Shown here: piece after piece, positions 36,513 to 44,265 of the stretch | Numbering within the stretch: position 1 is the first letter of the stretch | Layout of the letters: each line of letters opens with the position of its first letter | Assembly: GCA_003223295.1 (NCBI GenBank) | Contig: QHYM01000100.1 | Coordinates: 48,510-112,509, forward strand | Reading direction: 5' to 3' | DNA length: 64,000 bases | Source: Acidobacteriota bacterium | GTDB taxonomy: Bacteria; Acidobacteriota; Terriglobia; Acidiferrales; UBA7541 | Made by a program: the position numbers and the translations under genes | The notes under the pieces: model-generated | The model's input: only the letters and a program-made list of their open reading frames with translations | Told to the model about the DNA's origin: nothing | Database searches by the model: none

Positions 36513-37394
36513 TCAGATTCGAATAGTTCCTTCGAACACTTTCACCGCTGCGCCGCTGACGCGCGGAACGAGTTTCTTCCCGGACTGAGTGACCGCGACC
36601 TCGATATGGCTGGGGCGGCCCATCTCCGCTCCTTGCAGAATGCTCAACGTATGCCCGGGTGTGAGTTTTCCATGGCGCACGAGATACGCGCCCAGGGAGC
36701 CCGCCGCCGAACCGGTCGCGGCATCTTCATACTGCTCCCATGGGAGCATGCCCCGGGAACACACCTTGCCATTGCCGTTCGGGGCGAAGCAGTACGCCAT
36801 CGTGGCGTTTTTCCCCTGCAGCTTTCCGAGCTCGATCATGTTCATGGCGATCTTGCCAAGAGCGGCGCGGTTGCGCAGCGGCACCATCAGGTTGAAGATG
36901 CCGGTGGAAACAAATTCCGGCTCGAGTTTCGTGTCGAAGTCCTTAGGCGAAAGACCGAGTGCCGAAGCCAGTTTTTTCTTGTCGAGCTTTGCTGGCTTGA
37001 AGAGCGCTTCTTTCTGCGTCATGGTCACGCGGTACGGGCGGCCATCCTTGAAGCGGATCTCCACGGGCAGAACTCCCGCGCCCGTTTGTTGAAGAACGTG
37101 CACGCCGCCTTCCTGTGCGGGAACGACGCCAAGTTCCGCGAGCAGGAACCAGGTGCCGATGACCGGATGTCCTGCGAGCTTCAGTTCTTCCTTGGTGGTG
37201 AAGATGCGCAGGCGAGCGAGCGCTTCTTCATCCGTGGGCTTCTGGACGAAGACCGTTTCGGAAAGGTTCATTTCGCGAGCAATCACGAGCATCTCGTCTT
37301 CCGAGAGCCCGTCGCCGTCGGTAAACACGGCCAGTGGATTGCCTGCGAAGCGCGTGGTGGTGAAGACGTCGAGCGTGTGGTATCGGTGTTCCAT
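36513..37394 (-). CDS. PhzF-family epimerase/isomerase
   Basis: 293 residues beginning MEHRYHTLDVFTTTRFAGNPLAVF, the hallmark of the PhzF/diaminopimelate-epimerase-like fold, with the conserved EMNLSETVFV (catalytic Glu) and AGHPVIGT and DAATGSAAGSLGAYLV segments. In phenazine producers PhzF isomerises an aminohydroxy-cyclohexadiene carboxylate, but other Phz genes are absent here, so its substrate is unknown. It is downstream of the cupin gene on the minus strand. Confidence 0.87.
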   Translation of the reverse strand: MEHRYHTLDVFTTTRFAGNPLAVFTDGDGLSEDEMLVIAREMNLSETVFVQKPTDEEALARLRIFTTKEELKLAGHPVIGTWFLLAELGVVPAQEGGVHVLQQTGAGVLPVEIRFKDGRPYRVTMTQKEALFKPAKLDKKKLASALGLSPKDFDTKLEPEFVSTGIFNLMVPLRNRAALGKIAMNMIELGKLQGKNATMAYCFAPNGNGKVCSRGMLPWEQYEDAATGSAAGSLGAYLVRHGKLTPGHTLSILQGAEMGRPSHIEVAVTQSGKKLVPRVSGAAVKVFEGTIRI

Positions 37395-37427
37395 AGCTGA
37401 GTTTCCCTTGGGTTGCAGCAGCGGCGT

Positions 37428-37787
37428 TCAGAGGCGCTGGAGTTGGGGGACGGTCCTTTCGTTGACAATGTTTCCTGTATTCAAAGTCGATTTTGGCTCG
37501 ATCAGGACGAGGTGTACCTCTTCGTCGGCGACGGGGCAGTGCTCGACGCCGCGCGGCACGATGATGAATTCGCCTTCCCGCACGAGCGCGTCACGCTCGC
37601 GAAACTTCATCCGCAGCGTGCCTTTGACCACTAGAAAAAGCTCGTCTTCCTTTTCATGGTGGTGCCAGACGAAGTCACCCGTGAATTTGACCGCTTTGAG
37701 GTAGCAGTCGTTCACTTCACCGATGATGCGTGGATTCCAGTAGTCGGAGAACGCACTGAATTTGTCCTTGAGATTAACGACATTCAT
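37428..37787 (-). CDS. small cupin-domain protein
   Basis: 119 residues from ATG 37787 (GTGAGG eight bases upstream); the longer track ORF overlaps the mutase gene. A single cupin barrel is visible with the metal motif FVWHHHEKEDELFLVVKG (three His and Glu), then FIIVPRGVEHCPVADEEVHLVLIEP with the second-motif His. Such proteins are often metal-dependent isomerases or sensors; substrate unknown. Thirty bases after the mutase gene. Confidence 0.75.
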   Translation of the reverse strand: MNVVNLKDKFSAFSDYWNPRIIGEVNDCYLKAVKFTGDFVWHHHEKEDELFLVVKGTLRMKFRERDALVREGEFIIVPRGVEHCPVADEEVHLVLIEPKSTLNTGNIVNERTVPQLQRL

Positions 37788-37816
37788 GACCTCACCCCTA
37801 GATCTGCTCTGACCGG

Positions 37817-39229
37817 CTAAAGATTGTGAACAGTTTCTGCCACAGAATCGAGAACGCGTCGCGTTGTTTCTGGCCTGGCGGTTTCGGAATAAATGCGCAG
37901 GACGTTTTCGGTGCCTGACGCGCGGACCATCACCCAACCTGCTTCGCCGAGATAGAGTTTGATGCCGTCCATGTTTTCACGTTGCACGACAGGGAAATCG
38001 AGGACGCGGCTGAGCTTTCCGTCGGAAAAATGCGAAATGGCTTTTTCTTTTTGTCCGGGCTTAAGTTCGAGATCCACGCGCCCGTAGTGGTATTCGCCAA
38101 ACTCGGCATGCAGCGCCGCCAGCAGCTCGCCAAGCGATTTGCCGTGCCAGGCCATCAACTCCGCGAGGAACAGGGCGGAGACGGTCGCGTCGCGCTCGGG
38201 AAGATAGAGGCTCGTGCCAATGCCGCCGCTTTCCTCGCCGCCAATCAAAATGTTCTTCTCTAACATTAATTCGCAAATATATTTGAAGCCGATGGGCACT
38301 TCGCGAAGCTTACGGCCAAATTTCGCCGCGAGCTTGTCGATCAGTTTCGTCACGGAAAAAGTCTTTGCGATCTCTCCAGGGAGATTGCGGGTCCCGGCGA
38401 GGTGCCAGACGAGCAGCGCCAGAATCTGGTGGGGATTCACGAAAGCCCCGGTGCGGTCGATCGCGCCAATGCGGTCGCCATCGCCATCGGCGCAGAAGCC
38501 CGCGTCGTATTTCCCCGCGAGCACAGCCTGGCGCAACGCTTCAATGTGCGGCTCAATCGGTTCGGGATGCACGCCGCCGAAGCGCGGGTCGCGCGTTCCG
38601 CGAATCTCATCGCATGGGATGCCGTTGCGGCGGAGCAGTTCCGGCAGCAAGCCGGCTGCGGCTCCATGCATGGGATCGAAAACGAAACGCAGCTTCGCGC
38701 CGCGCAGGCGTTTCCAGTCCACCAGTTTTTCAAGGGCCTCTAGGTACGGCGCGCGAGGCTCGAGCGAGTGAATTAAGTCCTTGCGCGGGGGAAGTGGCGG
38801 CACGCCCTTTTCCATGACGCCCGCAAGCTCCTTTTCGATTTCCGCAACAATCGAAGGAAGCGCGCTGCTGCCGTAGCTTGCTTTGTATTTCATTCCGTTC
38901 CAGCGGTAAGGATTGTGGCTCGCCGTGATAACGATGCCGCCGGCAGCTTTCTGGTGCCGCACCAAAAAGGAAATCGTAGGCGTGGGGCAGGGCTTGTCCG
39001 CAAGCCATACCGGAGTTGCGGACGCGCTTATGACCTCAGCAACTGCGGCGGCAACGCGGTCGGAGGCATAGCGGTGGTCGTAGCCGATGATCACGCCCCG
39101 CCGCGCGTCCTCGCCGCGAACCACGTAGCGCGCAATGGCGTGCGCCACGATGCGCGCGTTCGCAAAGGTGAAATCTTCCGCGATGACGCCGCGCCAGCCG
39201 TCCGTGCCAAACTTGATCGAGGGAATCAT
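37817..39229 (-). CDS. phosphoglucomutase/phosphomannomutase
   Basis: 470 residues. Interconverts hexose-6- and -1-phosphate. The start MIPSIKFGTDGWRG at 39229 is preferred to the track start. Catalytic phosphoserine loop GGIVITASHNPYRWNG, metal loop ADGDGDRIG, sugar-recognition loop GGEESGG and phosphate loop VRASGTENVLRIY are all present. With manA and manC nearby it probably provides mannose-1-phosphate (ManB role), though glucose specificity cannot be excluded. Confidence 0.92.
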   Translation of the reverse strand: MIPSIKFGTDGWRGVIAEDFTFANARIVAHAIARYVVRGEDARRGVIIGYDHRYASDRVAAAVAEVISASATPVWLADKPCPTPTISFLVRHQKAAGGIVITASHNPYRWNGMKYKASYGSSALPSIVAEIEKELAGVMEKGVPPLPPRKDLIHSLEPRAPYLEALEKLVDWKRLRGAKLRFVFDPMHGAAAGLLPELLRRNGIPCDEIRGTRDPRFGGVHPEPIEPHIEALRQAVLAGKYDAGFCADGDGDRIGAIDRTGAFVNPHQILALLVWHLAGTRNLPGEIAKTFSVTKLIDKLAAKFGRKLREVPIGFKYICELMLEKNILIGGEESGGIGTSLYLPERDATVSALFLAELMAWHGKSLGELLAALHAEFGEYHYGRVDLELKPGQKEKAISHFSDGKLSRVLDFPVVQRENMDGIKLYLGEAGWVMVRASGTENVLRIYSETARPETTRRVLDSVAETVHNL

Positions 39230-39304
39230 GAATGAGCAAGAGTATACGCGAATCGAAGTGGAGGCCAACAGCCGGATTGGCCCGTGCAGTGAGGGCGCAA
39301 ACAG

Positions 39305-39688
39305 TTACATTTCTGGCCCAAGTTTGAGCCCTGCAGCCTCAGCAAACGCCCGGAAGTCTCGGTCCCGCGTCAGGAGTGGAATGTGCGCGTCGATGCAGCT
39401 CTGGGCGATCAGTGCGTCGCCAAGGCGCGCTTTGCGGCGCTTTGCCAGTACTTTTGCCCGCAATGCTCCTGCACGTTGCCAATAACCAGTGCCAATCTCG
39501 ACGAGAGGTACATCGGAGAGCGTTTCGGCGACGCTCGCAGGAAGCTTCGGGTCACTGAGAAGCTCCGCAAGCACGACTGGTACCATCACCACTTGTCGAT
39601 CCGCCAGCGCCTTATCGAGCAACTGAGCATCCTTACCCGGATCGCCTTCCAGAAAGGCAACCCAAGTGCTCGTTCCGGCTGCAATCAT
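39305..39688 (-). CDS. VapC-type PIN-domain toxin, first catalytic Asp missing
   Basis: 127 residues from ATG 39688. PIN-domain layout: MIAAGTSTWVAFLEGD, VVLAELLSDP (Glu), ARLGDALIAQ (Asp) and LLTRDRDF (Asp). Family members start with IxxDTSxW; here the Asp is Gly (AGTSTW, codon GGA), removing the first metal ligand. The upstream antitoxin reading frame overlaps the toxin start by ATGA but is frameshifted. The toxin is therefore probably inactive or weakened. VapC proteins cut tRNA or rRNA. It lies inside the mannose-gene run on the same strand. Confidence 0.75.
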   Translation of the reverse strand: MIAAGTSTWVAFLEGDPGKDAQLLDKALADRQVVMVPVVLAELLSDPKLPASVAETLSDVPLVEIGTGYWQRAGALRAKVLAKRRKARLGDALIAQSCIDAHIPLLTRDRDFRAFAEAAGLKLGPEM

Positions 39689-39887
39689 CGGTCGGCTTTT
39701 AACTCGGCAAACGTACGGCTGAAGTGAACCTTGCCTCGTAGCCTGCGCAGGCGGGCATAAGTCCGCGATGCGGCTACAAGCTGCAACCCGTACGAATGGT
39801 TTGCGTGATGCCCGTGCCGCTGGCTCGTTGCGCTTTTTTGAGAAGCTCTCGCGGTATCTCAACAGTGATTTTACGCGCTGTTTCCAT
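39685..39887 (-). pseudogene. frameshifted antitoxin partner of the PIN protein
   Basis: From ATG 39887 the frame reads METARKITVEIPRELLKKAQ...ITQTIRTG and then stops after 37 residues (CSL*). If one base were restored in the GGG run at about 39786-39789, the frame would continue as LQLVAASRTYARLRRLRGKV...FAELKADR to a TGA that overlaps the toxin ATG (ATGA). The restored protein would be 67 residues with a ribbon-helix-helix-like start, as expected of an antitoxin. A genuine mutation or a base-calling error in a homopolymer are both possible. Confidence 0.75.
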
Positions 39888-39956
39888 AGACTTGATTGCA
39901 TAGAGTATGGCATGTTGCTTGAGAATCGTTAAACAGTTCTTAGGCTTGGGAGTGCA

Positions 39957-41075
39957 TTAGAGAAGGTCCGAGCGCCTTGTTTCTTCTAAAGTCCTCACGA
40001 TTTTGGCGACGTCCTGGGCACGGTCGCGGGGGCAAATCAGCAGGGCATCGCGTGTTTCCACGACGACGAGATCGCGGACGCCAATAGCCGCCACGAATTT
40101 GGAAGGAGACCAAAGGAAATTGCCTTCGGAGTCGAGCGCGTGACCTGCGCCGGCAAGCACGTTCTCACCGCTTCTCTTCGCGAGTAGTTCGTACACGGCC
40201 GCCCAGGAGCCAATGTCGCTCCAGCCAATTTCGGCAGGAATGACGAACACACGCGGCGGGCCTTCCGTCCGCGTAGCCGGTTCGAGCACCGCGTAGTCTA
40301 CGGAAATGCTTTCAAGTTTTTGATATATAGCACGAAGCCGGCGCTCGTACGTGCGTGTGCCGATAAAGCCGGCAAGGTCTTCAAGGGCAGCATGCGTCTT
40401 CGGCAGAAAACTTTTCAGGTTTTCGAGGAACGTCGAAACGCGCCAGAAAAACATCCCCGCGTTCCAGTGATACTTGCCCGAAGCCACGTATTCCACGGCG
40501 AACGGCAGCGCGGGCTTCTCCGTGAAACGCTTCACCGCAAAAACGGGGAAGCCTTTGCCGGTGATCGGCTCGCCCATGCGCTCGATGTAGCCGAAACCGG
40601 TTTCCGGCCGCGTTGGGGGGATGCCCAGAACCACCATGCGTCCGGGCCCGCGCGCGACGTCCAGCGCCGCCGCAACAATGTCACGATATTTTTCAGGCCG
40701 CGCGATGAAATGGTCCGCGGGCAGAACCGCGAGCAACGCGTCACCGCCCCCAGTATGGCGCGCGTGAATGGCGGCGAGCCCAATCGCAACTGCAGTATTC
40801 AAACCTTTCGGCTCGACCAGTACGCGTTTGCGCGCAGCCGCCGGAACCTGCTTGCGAACGGCCGCGGCCTGCTCCGCGTTGGTCACCGTCCAAATGCGTT
40901 CGGCGGGAATGAGCGGCCGCAGCCGCGCGACGGTCTGCTCCAGCATGGTCTCTTTGCCGATGATGTTCAGAAGTTGCTTCGGCGTGCGCGTGCGGCTCCG
41001 CGGCCAGAACCGCGTCCCCCGCCCCCCCGCAAGAATAACGGCGTGGATTGTCAACTTTTTTTCGGGCTTAGCCAT
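39957..41075 (-). CDS. manC: mannose-1-phosphate guanylyltransferase
   Basis: 372 residues from ATG 41075 (MAKPEKKLTIHAVILAGGRGTRFWPRSR); a start at 41099 is also possible. Makes GDP-mannose from mannose-1-phosphate and GTP. The nucleotidyltransferase signature AGGRGTRFWPRSR, the lysine in TPKQLLNI, VEPKGLNTAVAI, LPADHFI and FTEKPAL are typical. The C-terminal isomerase domain of the bifunctional type is absent, and a separate manA lies immediately upstream. Confidence 0.93.
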   Translation of the reverse strand: MAKPEKKLTIHAVILAGGRGTRFWPRSRTRTPKQLLNIIGKETMLEQTVARLRPLIPAERIWTVTNAEQAAAVRKQVPAAARKRVLVEPKGLNTAVAIGLAAIHARHTGGGDALLAVLPADHFIARPEKYRDIVAAALDVARGPGRMVVLGIPPTRPETGFGYIERMGEPITGKGFPVFAVKRFTEKPALPFAVEYVASGKYHWNAGMFFWRVSTFLENLKSFLPKTHAALEDLAGFIGTRTYERRLRAIYQKLESISVDYAVLEPATRTEGPPRVFVIPAEIGWSDIGSWAAVYELLAKRSGENVLAGAGHALDSEGNFLWSPSKFVAAIGVRDLVVVETRDALLICPRDRAQDVAKIVRTLEETRRSDLL

Positions 41076-41153
41076 TGGCAAGAGAAACGAATTTAGCACA
41101 GAGACTGCGATGGTAGGGGAAGCAAAGGATTGTACGTGCGCTGTTGCGAAAGG

Positions 41154-42218
41154 TCACGGAAGAGACGCAGTAAGCACGGAGATTTCCCCGTTCGACCTGT
41201 AGGAATAGCTTTCGAAGGTGTTCGCCGGAATGAACCAGCACTCGCCCGGCTTCAAAGGAATAGACCCTTGCGTGTGTCTGGGCGGAAACCAGGTCAGAAG
41301 ACCTTCGCCGGAGAGCACTATGAGGAGTTCAAAGCGGCTCTGACCTGGCTTCAGTTTCGCTAATTTGAAATCAATCATACGATCAACGTCCAGCCGGTCC
41401 ACCGAAAAATATGAGCATTTCACTAAGTGGTTCAAGCCCCTATTCTCCCGGCCTTTGATCCAACTGCGCGGAGTCACTTTGCCGCCATGTGGAGGATCGA
41501 AGTCCATTACGGCCAGCGCTTTGTCGACATGCAGTTCGCGGGGCTTGCCGTGCGCGTCGACGCGCCCGTAGTCGTAGACGCGATAGGTAAGATCAGAATA
41601 TTCCTGCACCTCGCAAATCACCATGTCGGTACCGATAGTGTGTGGAGTGCGCGCAGGGACAAAAAAAGTATCGCCGGCGTGGACGGGATGGCGCTCTAAG
41701 AGATCCTCGAGAGTGTGGTTCTGCAGGGCCTCCAGTAATTTCTCGCGAGTGACTCCGGCCTTCAGTCCCAGGAGCAGCGAAGCGCCGGGCTTTGCCGAAA
41801 CCACGTGCCACATTTCCGTCTTGCCGCGGCCCCCTGCGGCTTGTTCATGGACGGAGGCGTAGGTATCGTCGGGATGGACTTGAATGGAAAGCTTGTCGGT
41901 CGGGAAAAGGAATTTCACGAGCAGCGGAAAATCACCTGGTTCGGCAAAGTTTGCGCCGCGCCATTCGGCAGGCATCTCACGCCAGGCTTCCGCTAGAGTT
42001 TTTCCTGCGAACGGACCGTTAGCAACACGGCAATTTATATCCGTGAGCCAAGCTTCGCCGATGGGTTCGGCAAGACTTGTTTTTTCGGGATAGAGCGGAG
42101 CGAGTGAGCGTGAGCCCCAAATCCGCGGACTGAAAGTTGGCTCAATCCGAAATGGCTCACGGTCAGGCTCGTCCTTCAATGCTGCCGGGTCGGGATTCGG
42201 AATTAGACGAGGCAGCAC
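41154..42218 (-). CDS. manA: mannose-6-phosphate isomerase, class I
   Basis: 354 residues. Interconverts fructose-6- and mannose-6-phosphate. Zinc-site residues: SIQVHPDD (Gln, His), KTEMWHVV (Glu) and ARTPHTIG (His). Two cupin-like halves; starts near FSPRIWGSRSL. It precedes manC by 78 bases. With the mutase, the three enzymes form the route to GDP-mannose. It is 17 bases from the aminotransferase gene, so it probably belongs to the same transcript. Confidence 0.93.
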   Translation of the reverse strand: MLPRLIPNPDPAALKDEPDREPFRIEPTFSPRIWGSRSLAPLYPEKTSLAEPIGEAWLTDINCRVANGPFAGKTLAEAWREMPAEWRGANFAEPGDFPLLVKFLFPTDKLSIQVHPDDTYASVHEQAAGGRGKTEMWHVVSAKPGASLLLGLKAGVTREKLLEALQNHTLEDLLERHPVHAGDTFFVPARTPHTIGTDMVICEVQEYSDLTYRVYDYGRVDAHGKPRELHVDKALAVMDFDPPHGGKVTPRSWIKGRENRGLNHLVKCSYFSVDRLDVDRMIDFKLAKLKPGQSRFELLIVLSGEGLLTWFPPRHTQGSIPLKPGECWFIPANTFESYSYRSNGEISVLTASLP

Positions 42219-42235
42219 GTCGTCGCGCCTCCCAG

Positions 42236-43438
42236 CTACGCCGCGGCTTCCGCACGCGCGAAAAAGCGTTCGAGGCGGCGCAGGCCTTCCTCGATGCGTT
42301 CGATGGACGTGGCGTAGGAAAGGCGCAAGTAGCCGGGCGCGCCAAACGCTTCGCCGGGAACAACGGCGACATGCGCTCGGTCGAGGAGCATCCTGGCAAT
42401 TTCCGTGTCCGATTTCGCCAGCGCTTGCTTGCCGCCGCCGTGCAAAAGATGCTCGGAAATGTTAGGAAACGCGTAGAACGCGCCGCCGGGCCATTCGCAA
42501 GAGACCCCAGAAATGCCCCGCAGTCCTTCCACGATGCGCTTGCGCCGCTTCGCGTACTCCCCAAGCATCACTGGCACGCTGTCCATCGAGCCTCGCATCG
42601 CCTCCAGCGCGGCGTATTGCGCGATCGACGTAGGATTCGACGTGGACTGACTCTGCAATTTGATCAGCCCCTGAATCAAAGCTTCCGGCCCAAGCGTATA
42701 GCCGATGCGCCAACCTGTCATGGCAAACGTTTTCGACATCGAGCCGATAATAATGACTTTTTCCTTCGCGCCTTGCGCGCTCGCAATCGAATACGGCTTG
42801 TGCGGCTCGTAGGTGAAGTGTGAATAACACTCGTCGCCCATCAACCAAACGTTGTGTTTCTTGCAGACGGCAAGAATGCGCTCGTACTCTTCTGGTGGAA
42901 CGACGCCCCCGGTCGGATTATTCGGCGAATTAACAATCAGAAGCTTCGTCTTAGGCGTGATCGCTTTCTCAATCGCGGAAGCTCTAACCGTGAAGCCCTC
43001 TTGGGGCCGCGTCTCGACAAAGACAGGCGTTCCGCCCGCGTACTTTACGATGTCGGGAAAACTCACCCAGTACGGCGCAGGAATGATGACTTCATCGCCC
43101 TGCTGAATGAGCACGCTCACCACATTGAAGATAGAATGCTTGCCGCCGACGCTGACGACACATTCCTTGGGTTCGAACGACGAGCGGAGTTCTCGTTTGT
43201 GCCATGCGCATATGGCCTCGCGCAACGGCATAATGCCGCCAGCGGCCGTGTATTTCGATTTGTTCTCCTCAATCGCCCGGATCGCGGCCTTCTTGATATG
43301 TTCGGGCGTCGGAAAATCCGGCTCGCCGGGGCCGAAGTCGGCAATGTCGACGCCTTTCGCTTTCAACTTGTCTGCTTCGGCGATGACTGCCGCAGTCGGT
43401 GAGATTTGGATGCGGTTGATGCGGTCCGTGAGTTGCAC
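42236..43438 (-). CDS. aspartate-type aminotransferase (PLP, class I)
   Basis: 400 residues from GTG 43438 (GGAGCTAGAA upstream; the track start is 41 codons earlier). Fold type I aminotransferase: GEPDFPTPEHIKKAA, the SPNNPTGGV stretch, CYSHFTYE and the PLP-lysine motif SMSKTFAMTGWRIGY, with GYLRLSYA near the C-terminus. The overall pattern is that of bacterial AspC/AspB enzymes (aspartate or prephenate transaminase type). Substrate is not certain. Placed between coaD and manA on the minus strand. Confidence 0.92.
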   Translation of the reverse strand: MQLTDRINRIQISPTAAVIAEADKLKAKGVDIADFGPGEPDFPTPEHIKKAAIRAIEENKSKYTAAGGIMPLREAICAWHKRELRSSFEPKECVVSVGGKHSIFNVVSVLIQQGDEVIIPAPYWVSFPDIVKYAGGTPVFVETRPQEGFTVRASAIEKAITPKTKLLIVNSPNNPTGGVVPPEEYERILAVCKKHNVWLMGDECYSHFTYEPHKPYSIASAQGAKEKVIIIGSMSKTFAMTGWRIGYTLGPEALIQGLIKLQSQSTSNPTSIAQYAALEAMRGSMDSVPVMLGEYAKRRKRIVEGLRGISGVSCEWPGGAFYAFPNISEHLLHGGGKQALAKSDTEIARMLLDRAHVAVVPGEAFGAPGYLRLSYATSIERIEEGLRRLERFFARAEAAA

Positions 43439-43571
43439 TTCTAGCTCCTTCGGAAGATTGGGCAAGTTTACAACCAACAGTTTACAGGCATGTCCCAAGA
43501 GGGCAAACACCGAATTGGCCGGGTCGGGGTCGCCCGGCTCGATTTCGGAAACAGGGATCAAACTCTTCGAT

Positions 43572-44054
43572 TTAGGAGACTTTAGCGCGCAAGCGCTGCT
43601 CGACGACTGGCGGCACCAAACCGTTGAGCGGCCCGCCGTGCTGCGCGATTTCGCGAACGAGCTTGGAGCTCAGGTAGCTGTAGGGTTCGCCGGGCAGCAT
43701 GAACACCGTTTCCAGCCGCGGCTCGAGTTTGCGATTCATCAGCGCCATCTGCAATTCATATTCGTAATCCGAGACGGCACGAATGCCACGTAGAATCACG
43801 CCGGCGCCGCGTTTGCGCGCGTAGTCGACGAGCAGTCCTTCGAACACGTCGACCTCGACGTCAGCCCATTTTTTTGAGACTTCGCGCAGCATCTCCACGC
43901 GCTCGGGAACGCTGAATAGCGGCTGCTTTTCCGTATTTCGAAGTACGGCCACGATCAGGAGGTCAAACATTTTTTCGCCACGCTCGATCAAGTCGAGGTG
44001 GCCGTTGGTGACCGGATCAAACGAGCCCGGATAAATGGCAATCGAGGTCTTCAT
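43572..44054 (-). CDS. coaD: phosphopantetheine adenylyltransferase
   Basis: 160 residues from ATG 44054. Transfers AMP to 4'-phosphopantetheine in coenzyme A synthesis. Starts MKTSIAIYPGSFDPVTNGHLDLIERG with the TNGH nucleotide-binding motif, then ILRGIRAVSDYEYELQMALMNRKL and the SSKLVREIA motif near residue 130. The start is defined by the usual length of the family. It begins the minus-strand run that continues through the mannose genes. Confidence 0.95.
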   Translation of the reverse strand: MKTSIAIYPGSFDPVTNGHLDLIERGEKMFDLLIVAVLRNTEKQPLFSVPERVEMLREVSKKWADVEVDVFEGLLVDYARKRGAGVILRGIRAVSDYEYELQMALMNRKLEPRLETVFMLPGEPYSYLSSKLVREIAQHGGPLNGLVPPVVEQRLRAKVS

Positions 44055-44265
44055 AGCAGTTTGATGGTTGGCGTAATCCCGCGGGTATTCTAACCCAGGC
44101 CCGAAAAGCACGGCTGGTAAAGTTTGTAAAGCAGCAGTCAAGACGGTTTAAGGAACCTTGCAAATCCTCTTCGCAGGACGGCTGAGTTATGACAGTATGC
44201 ATCACGACAGTGCTACATAGCAGCAACCTGCGTTTCCATTTTGAGCGGAAGGGATTGAGCCGATC

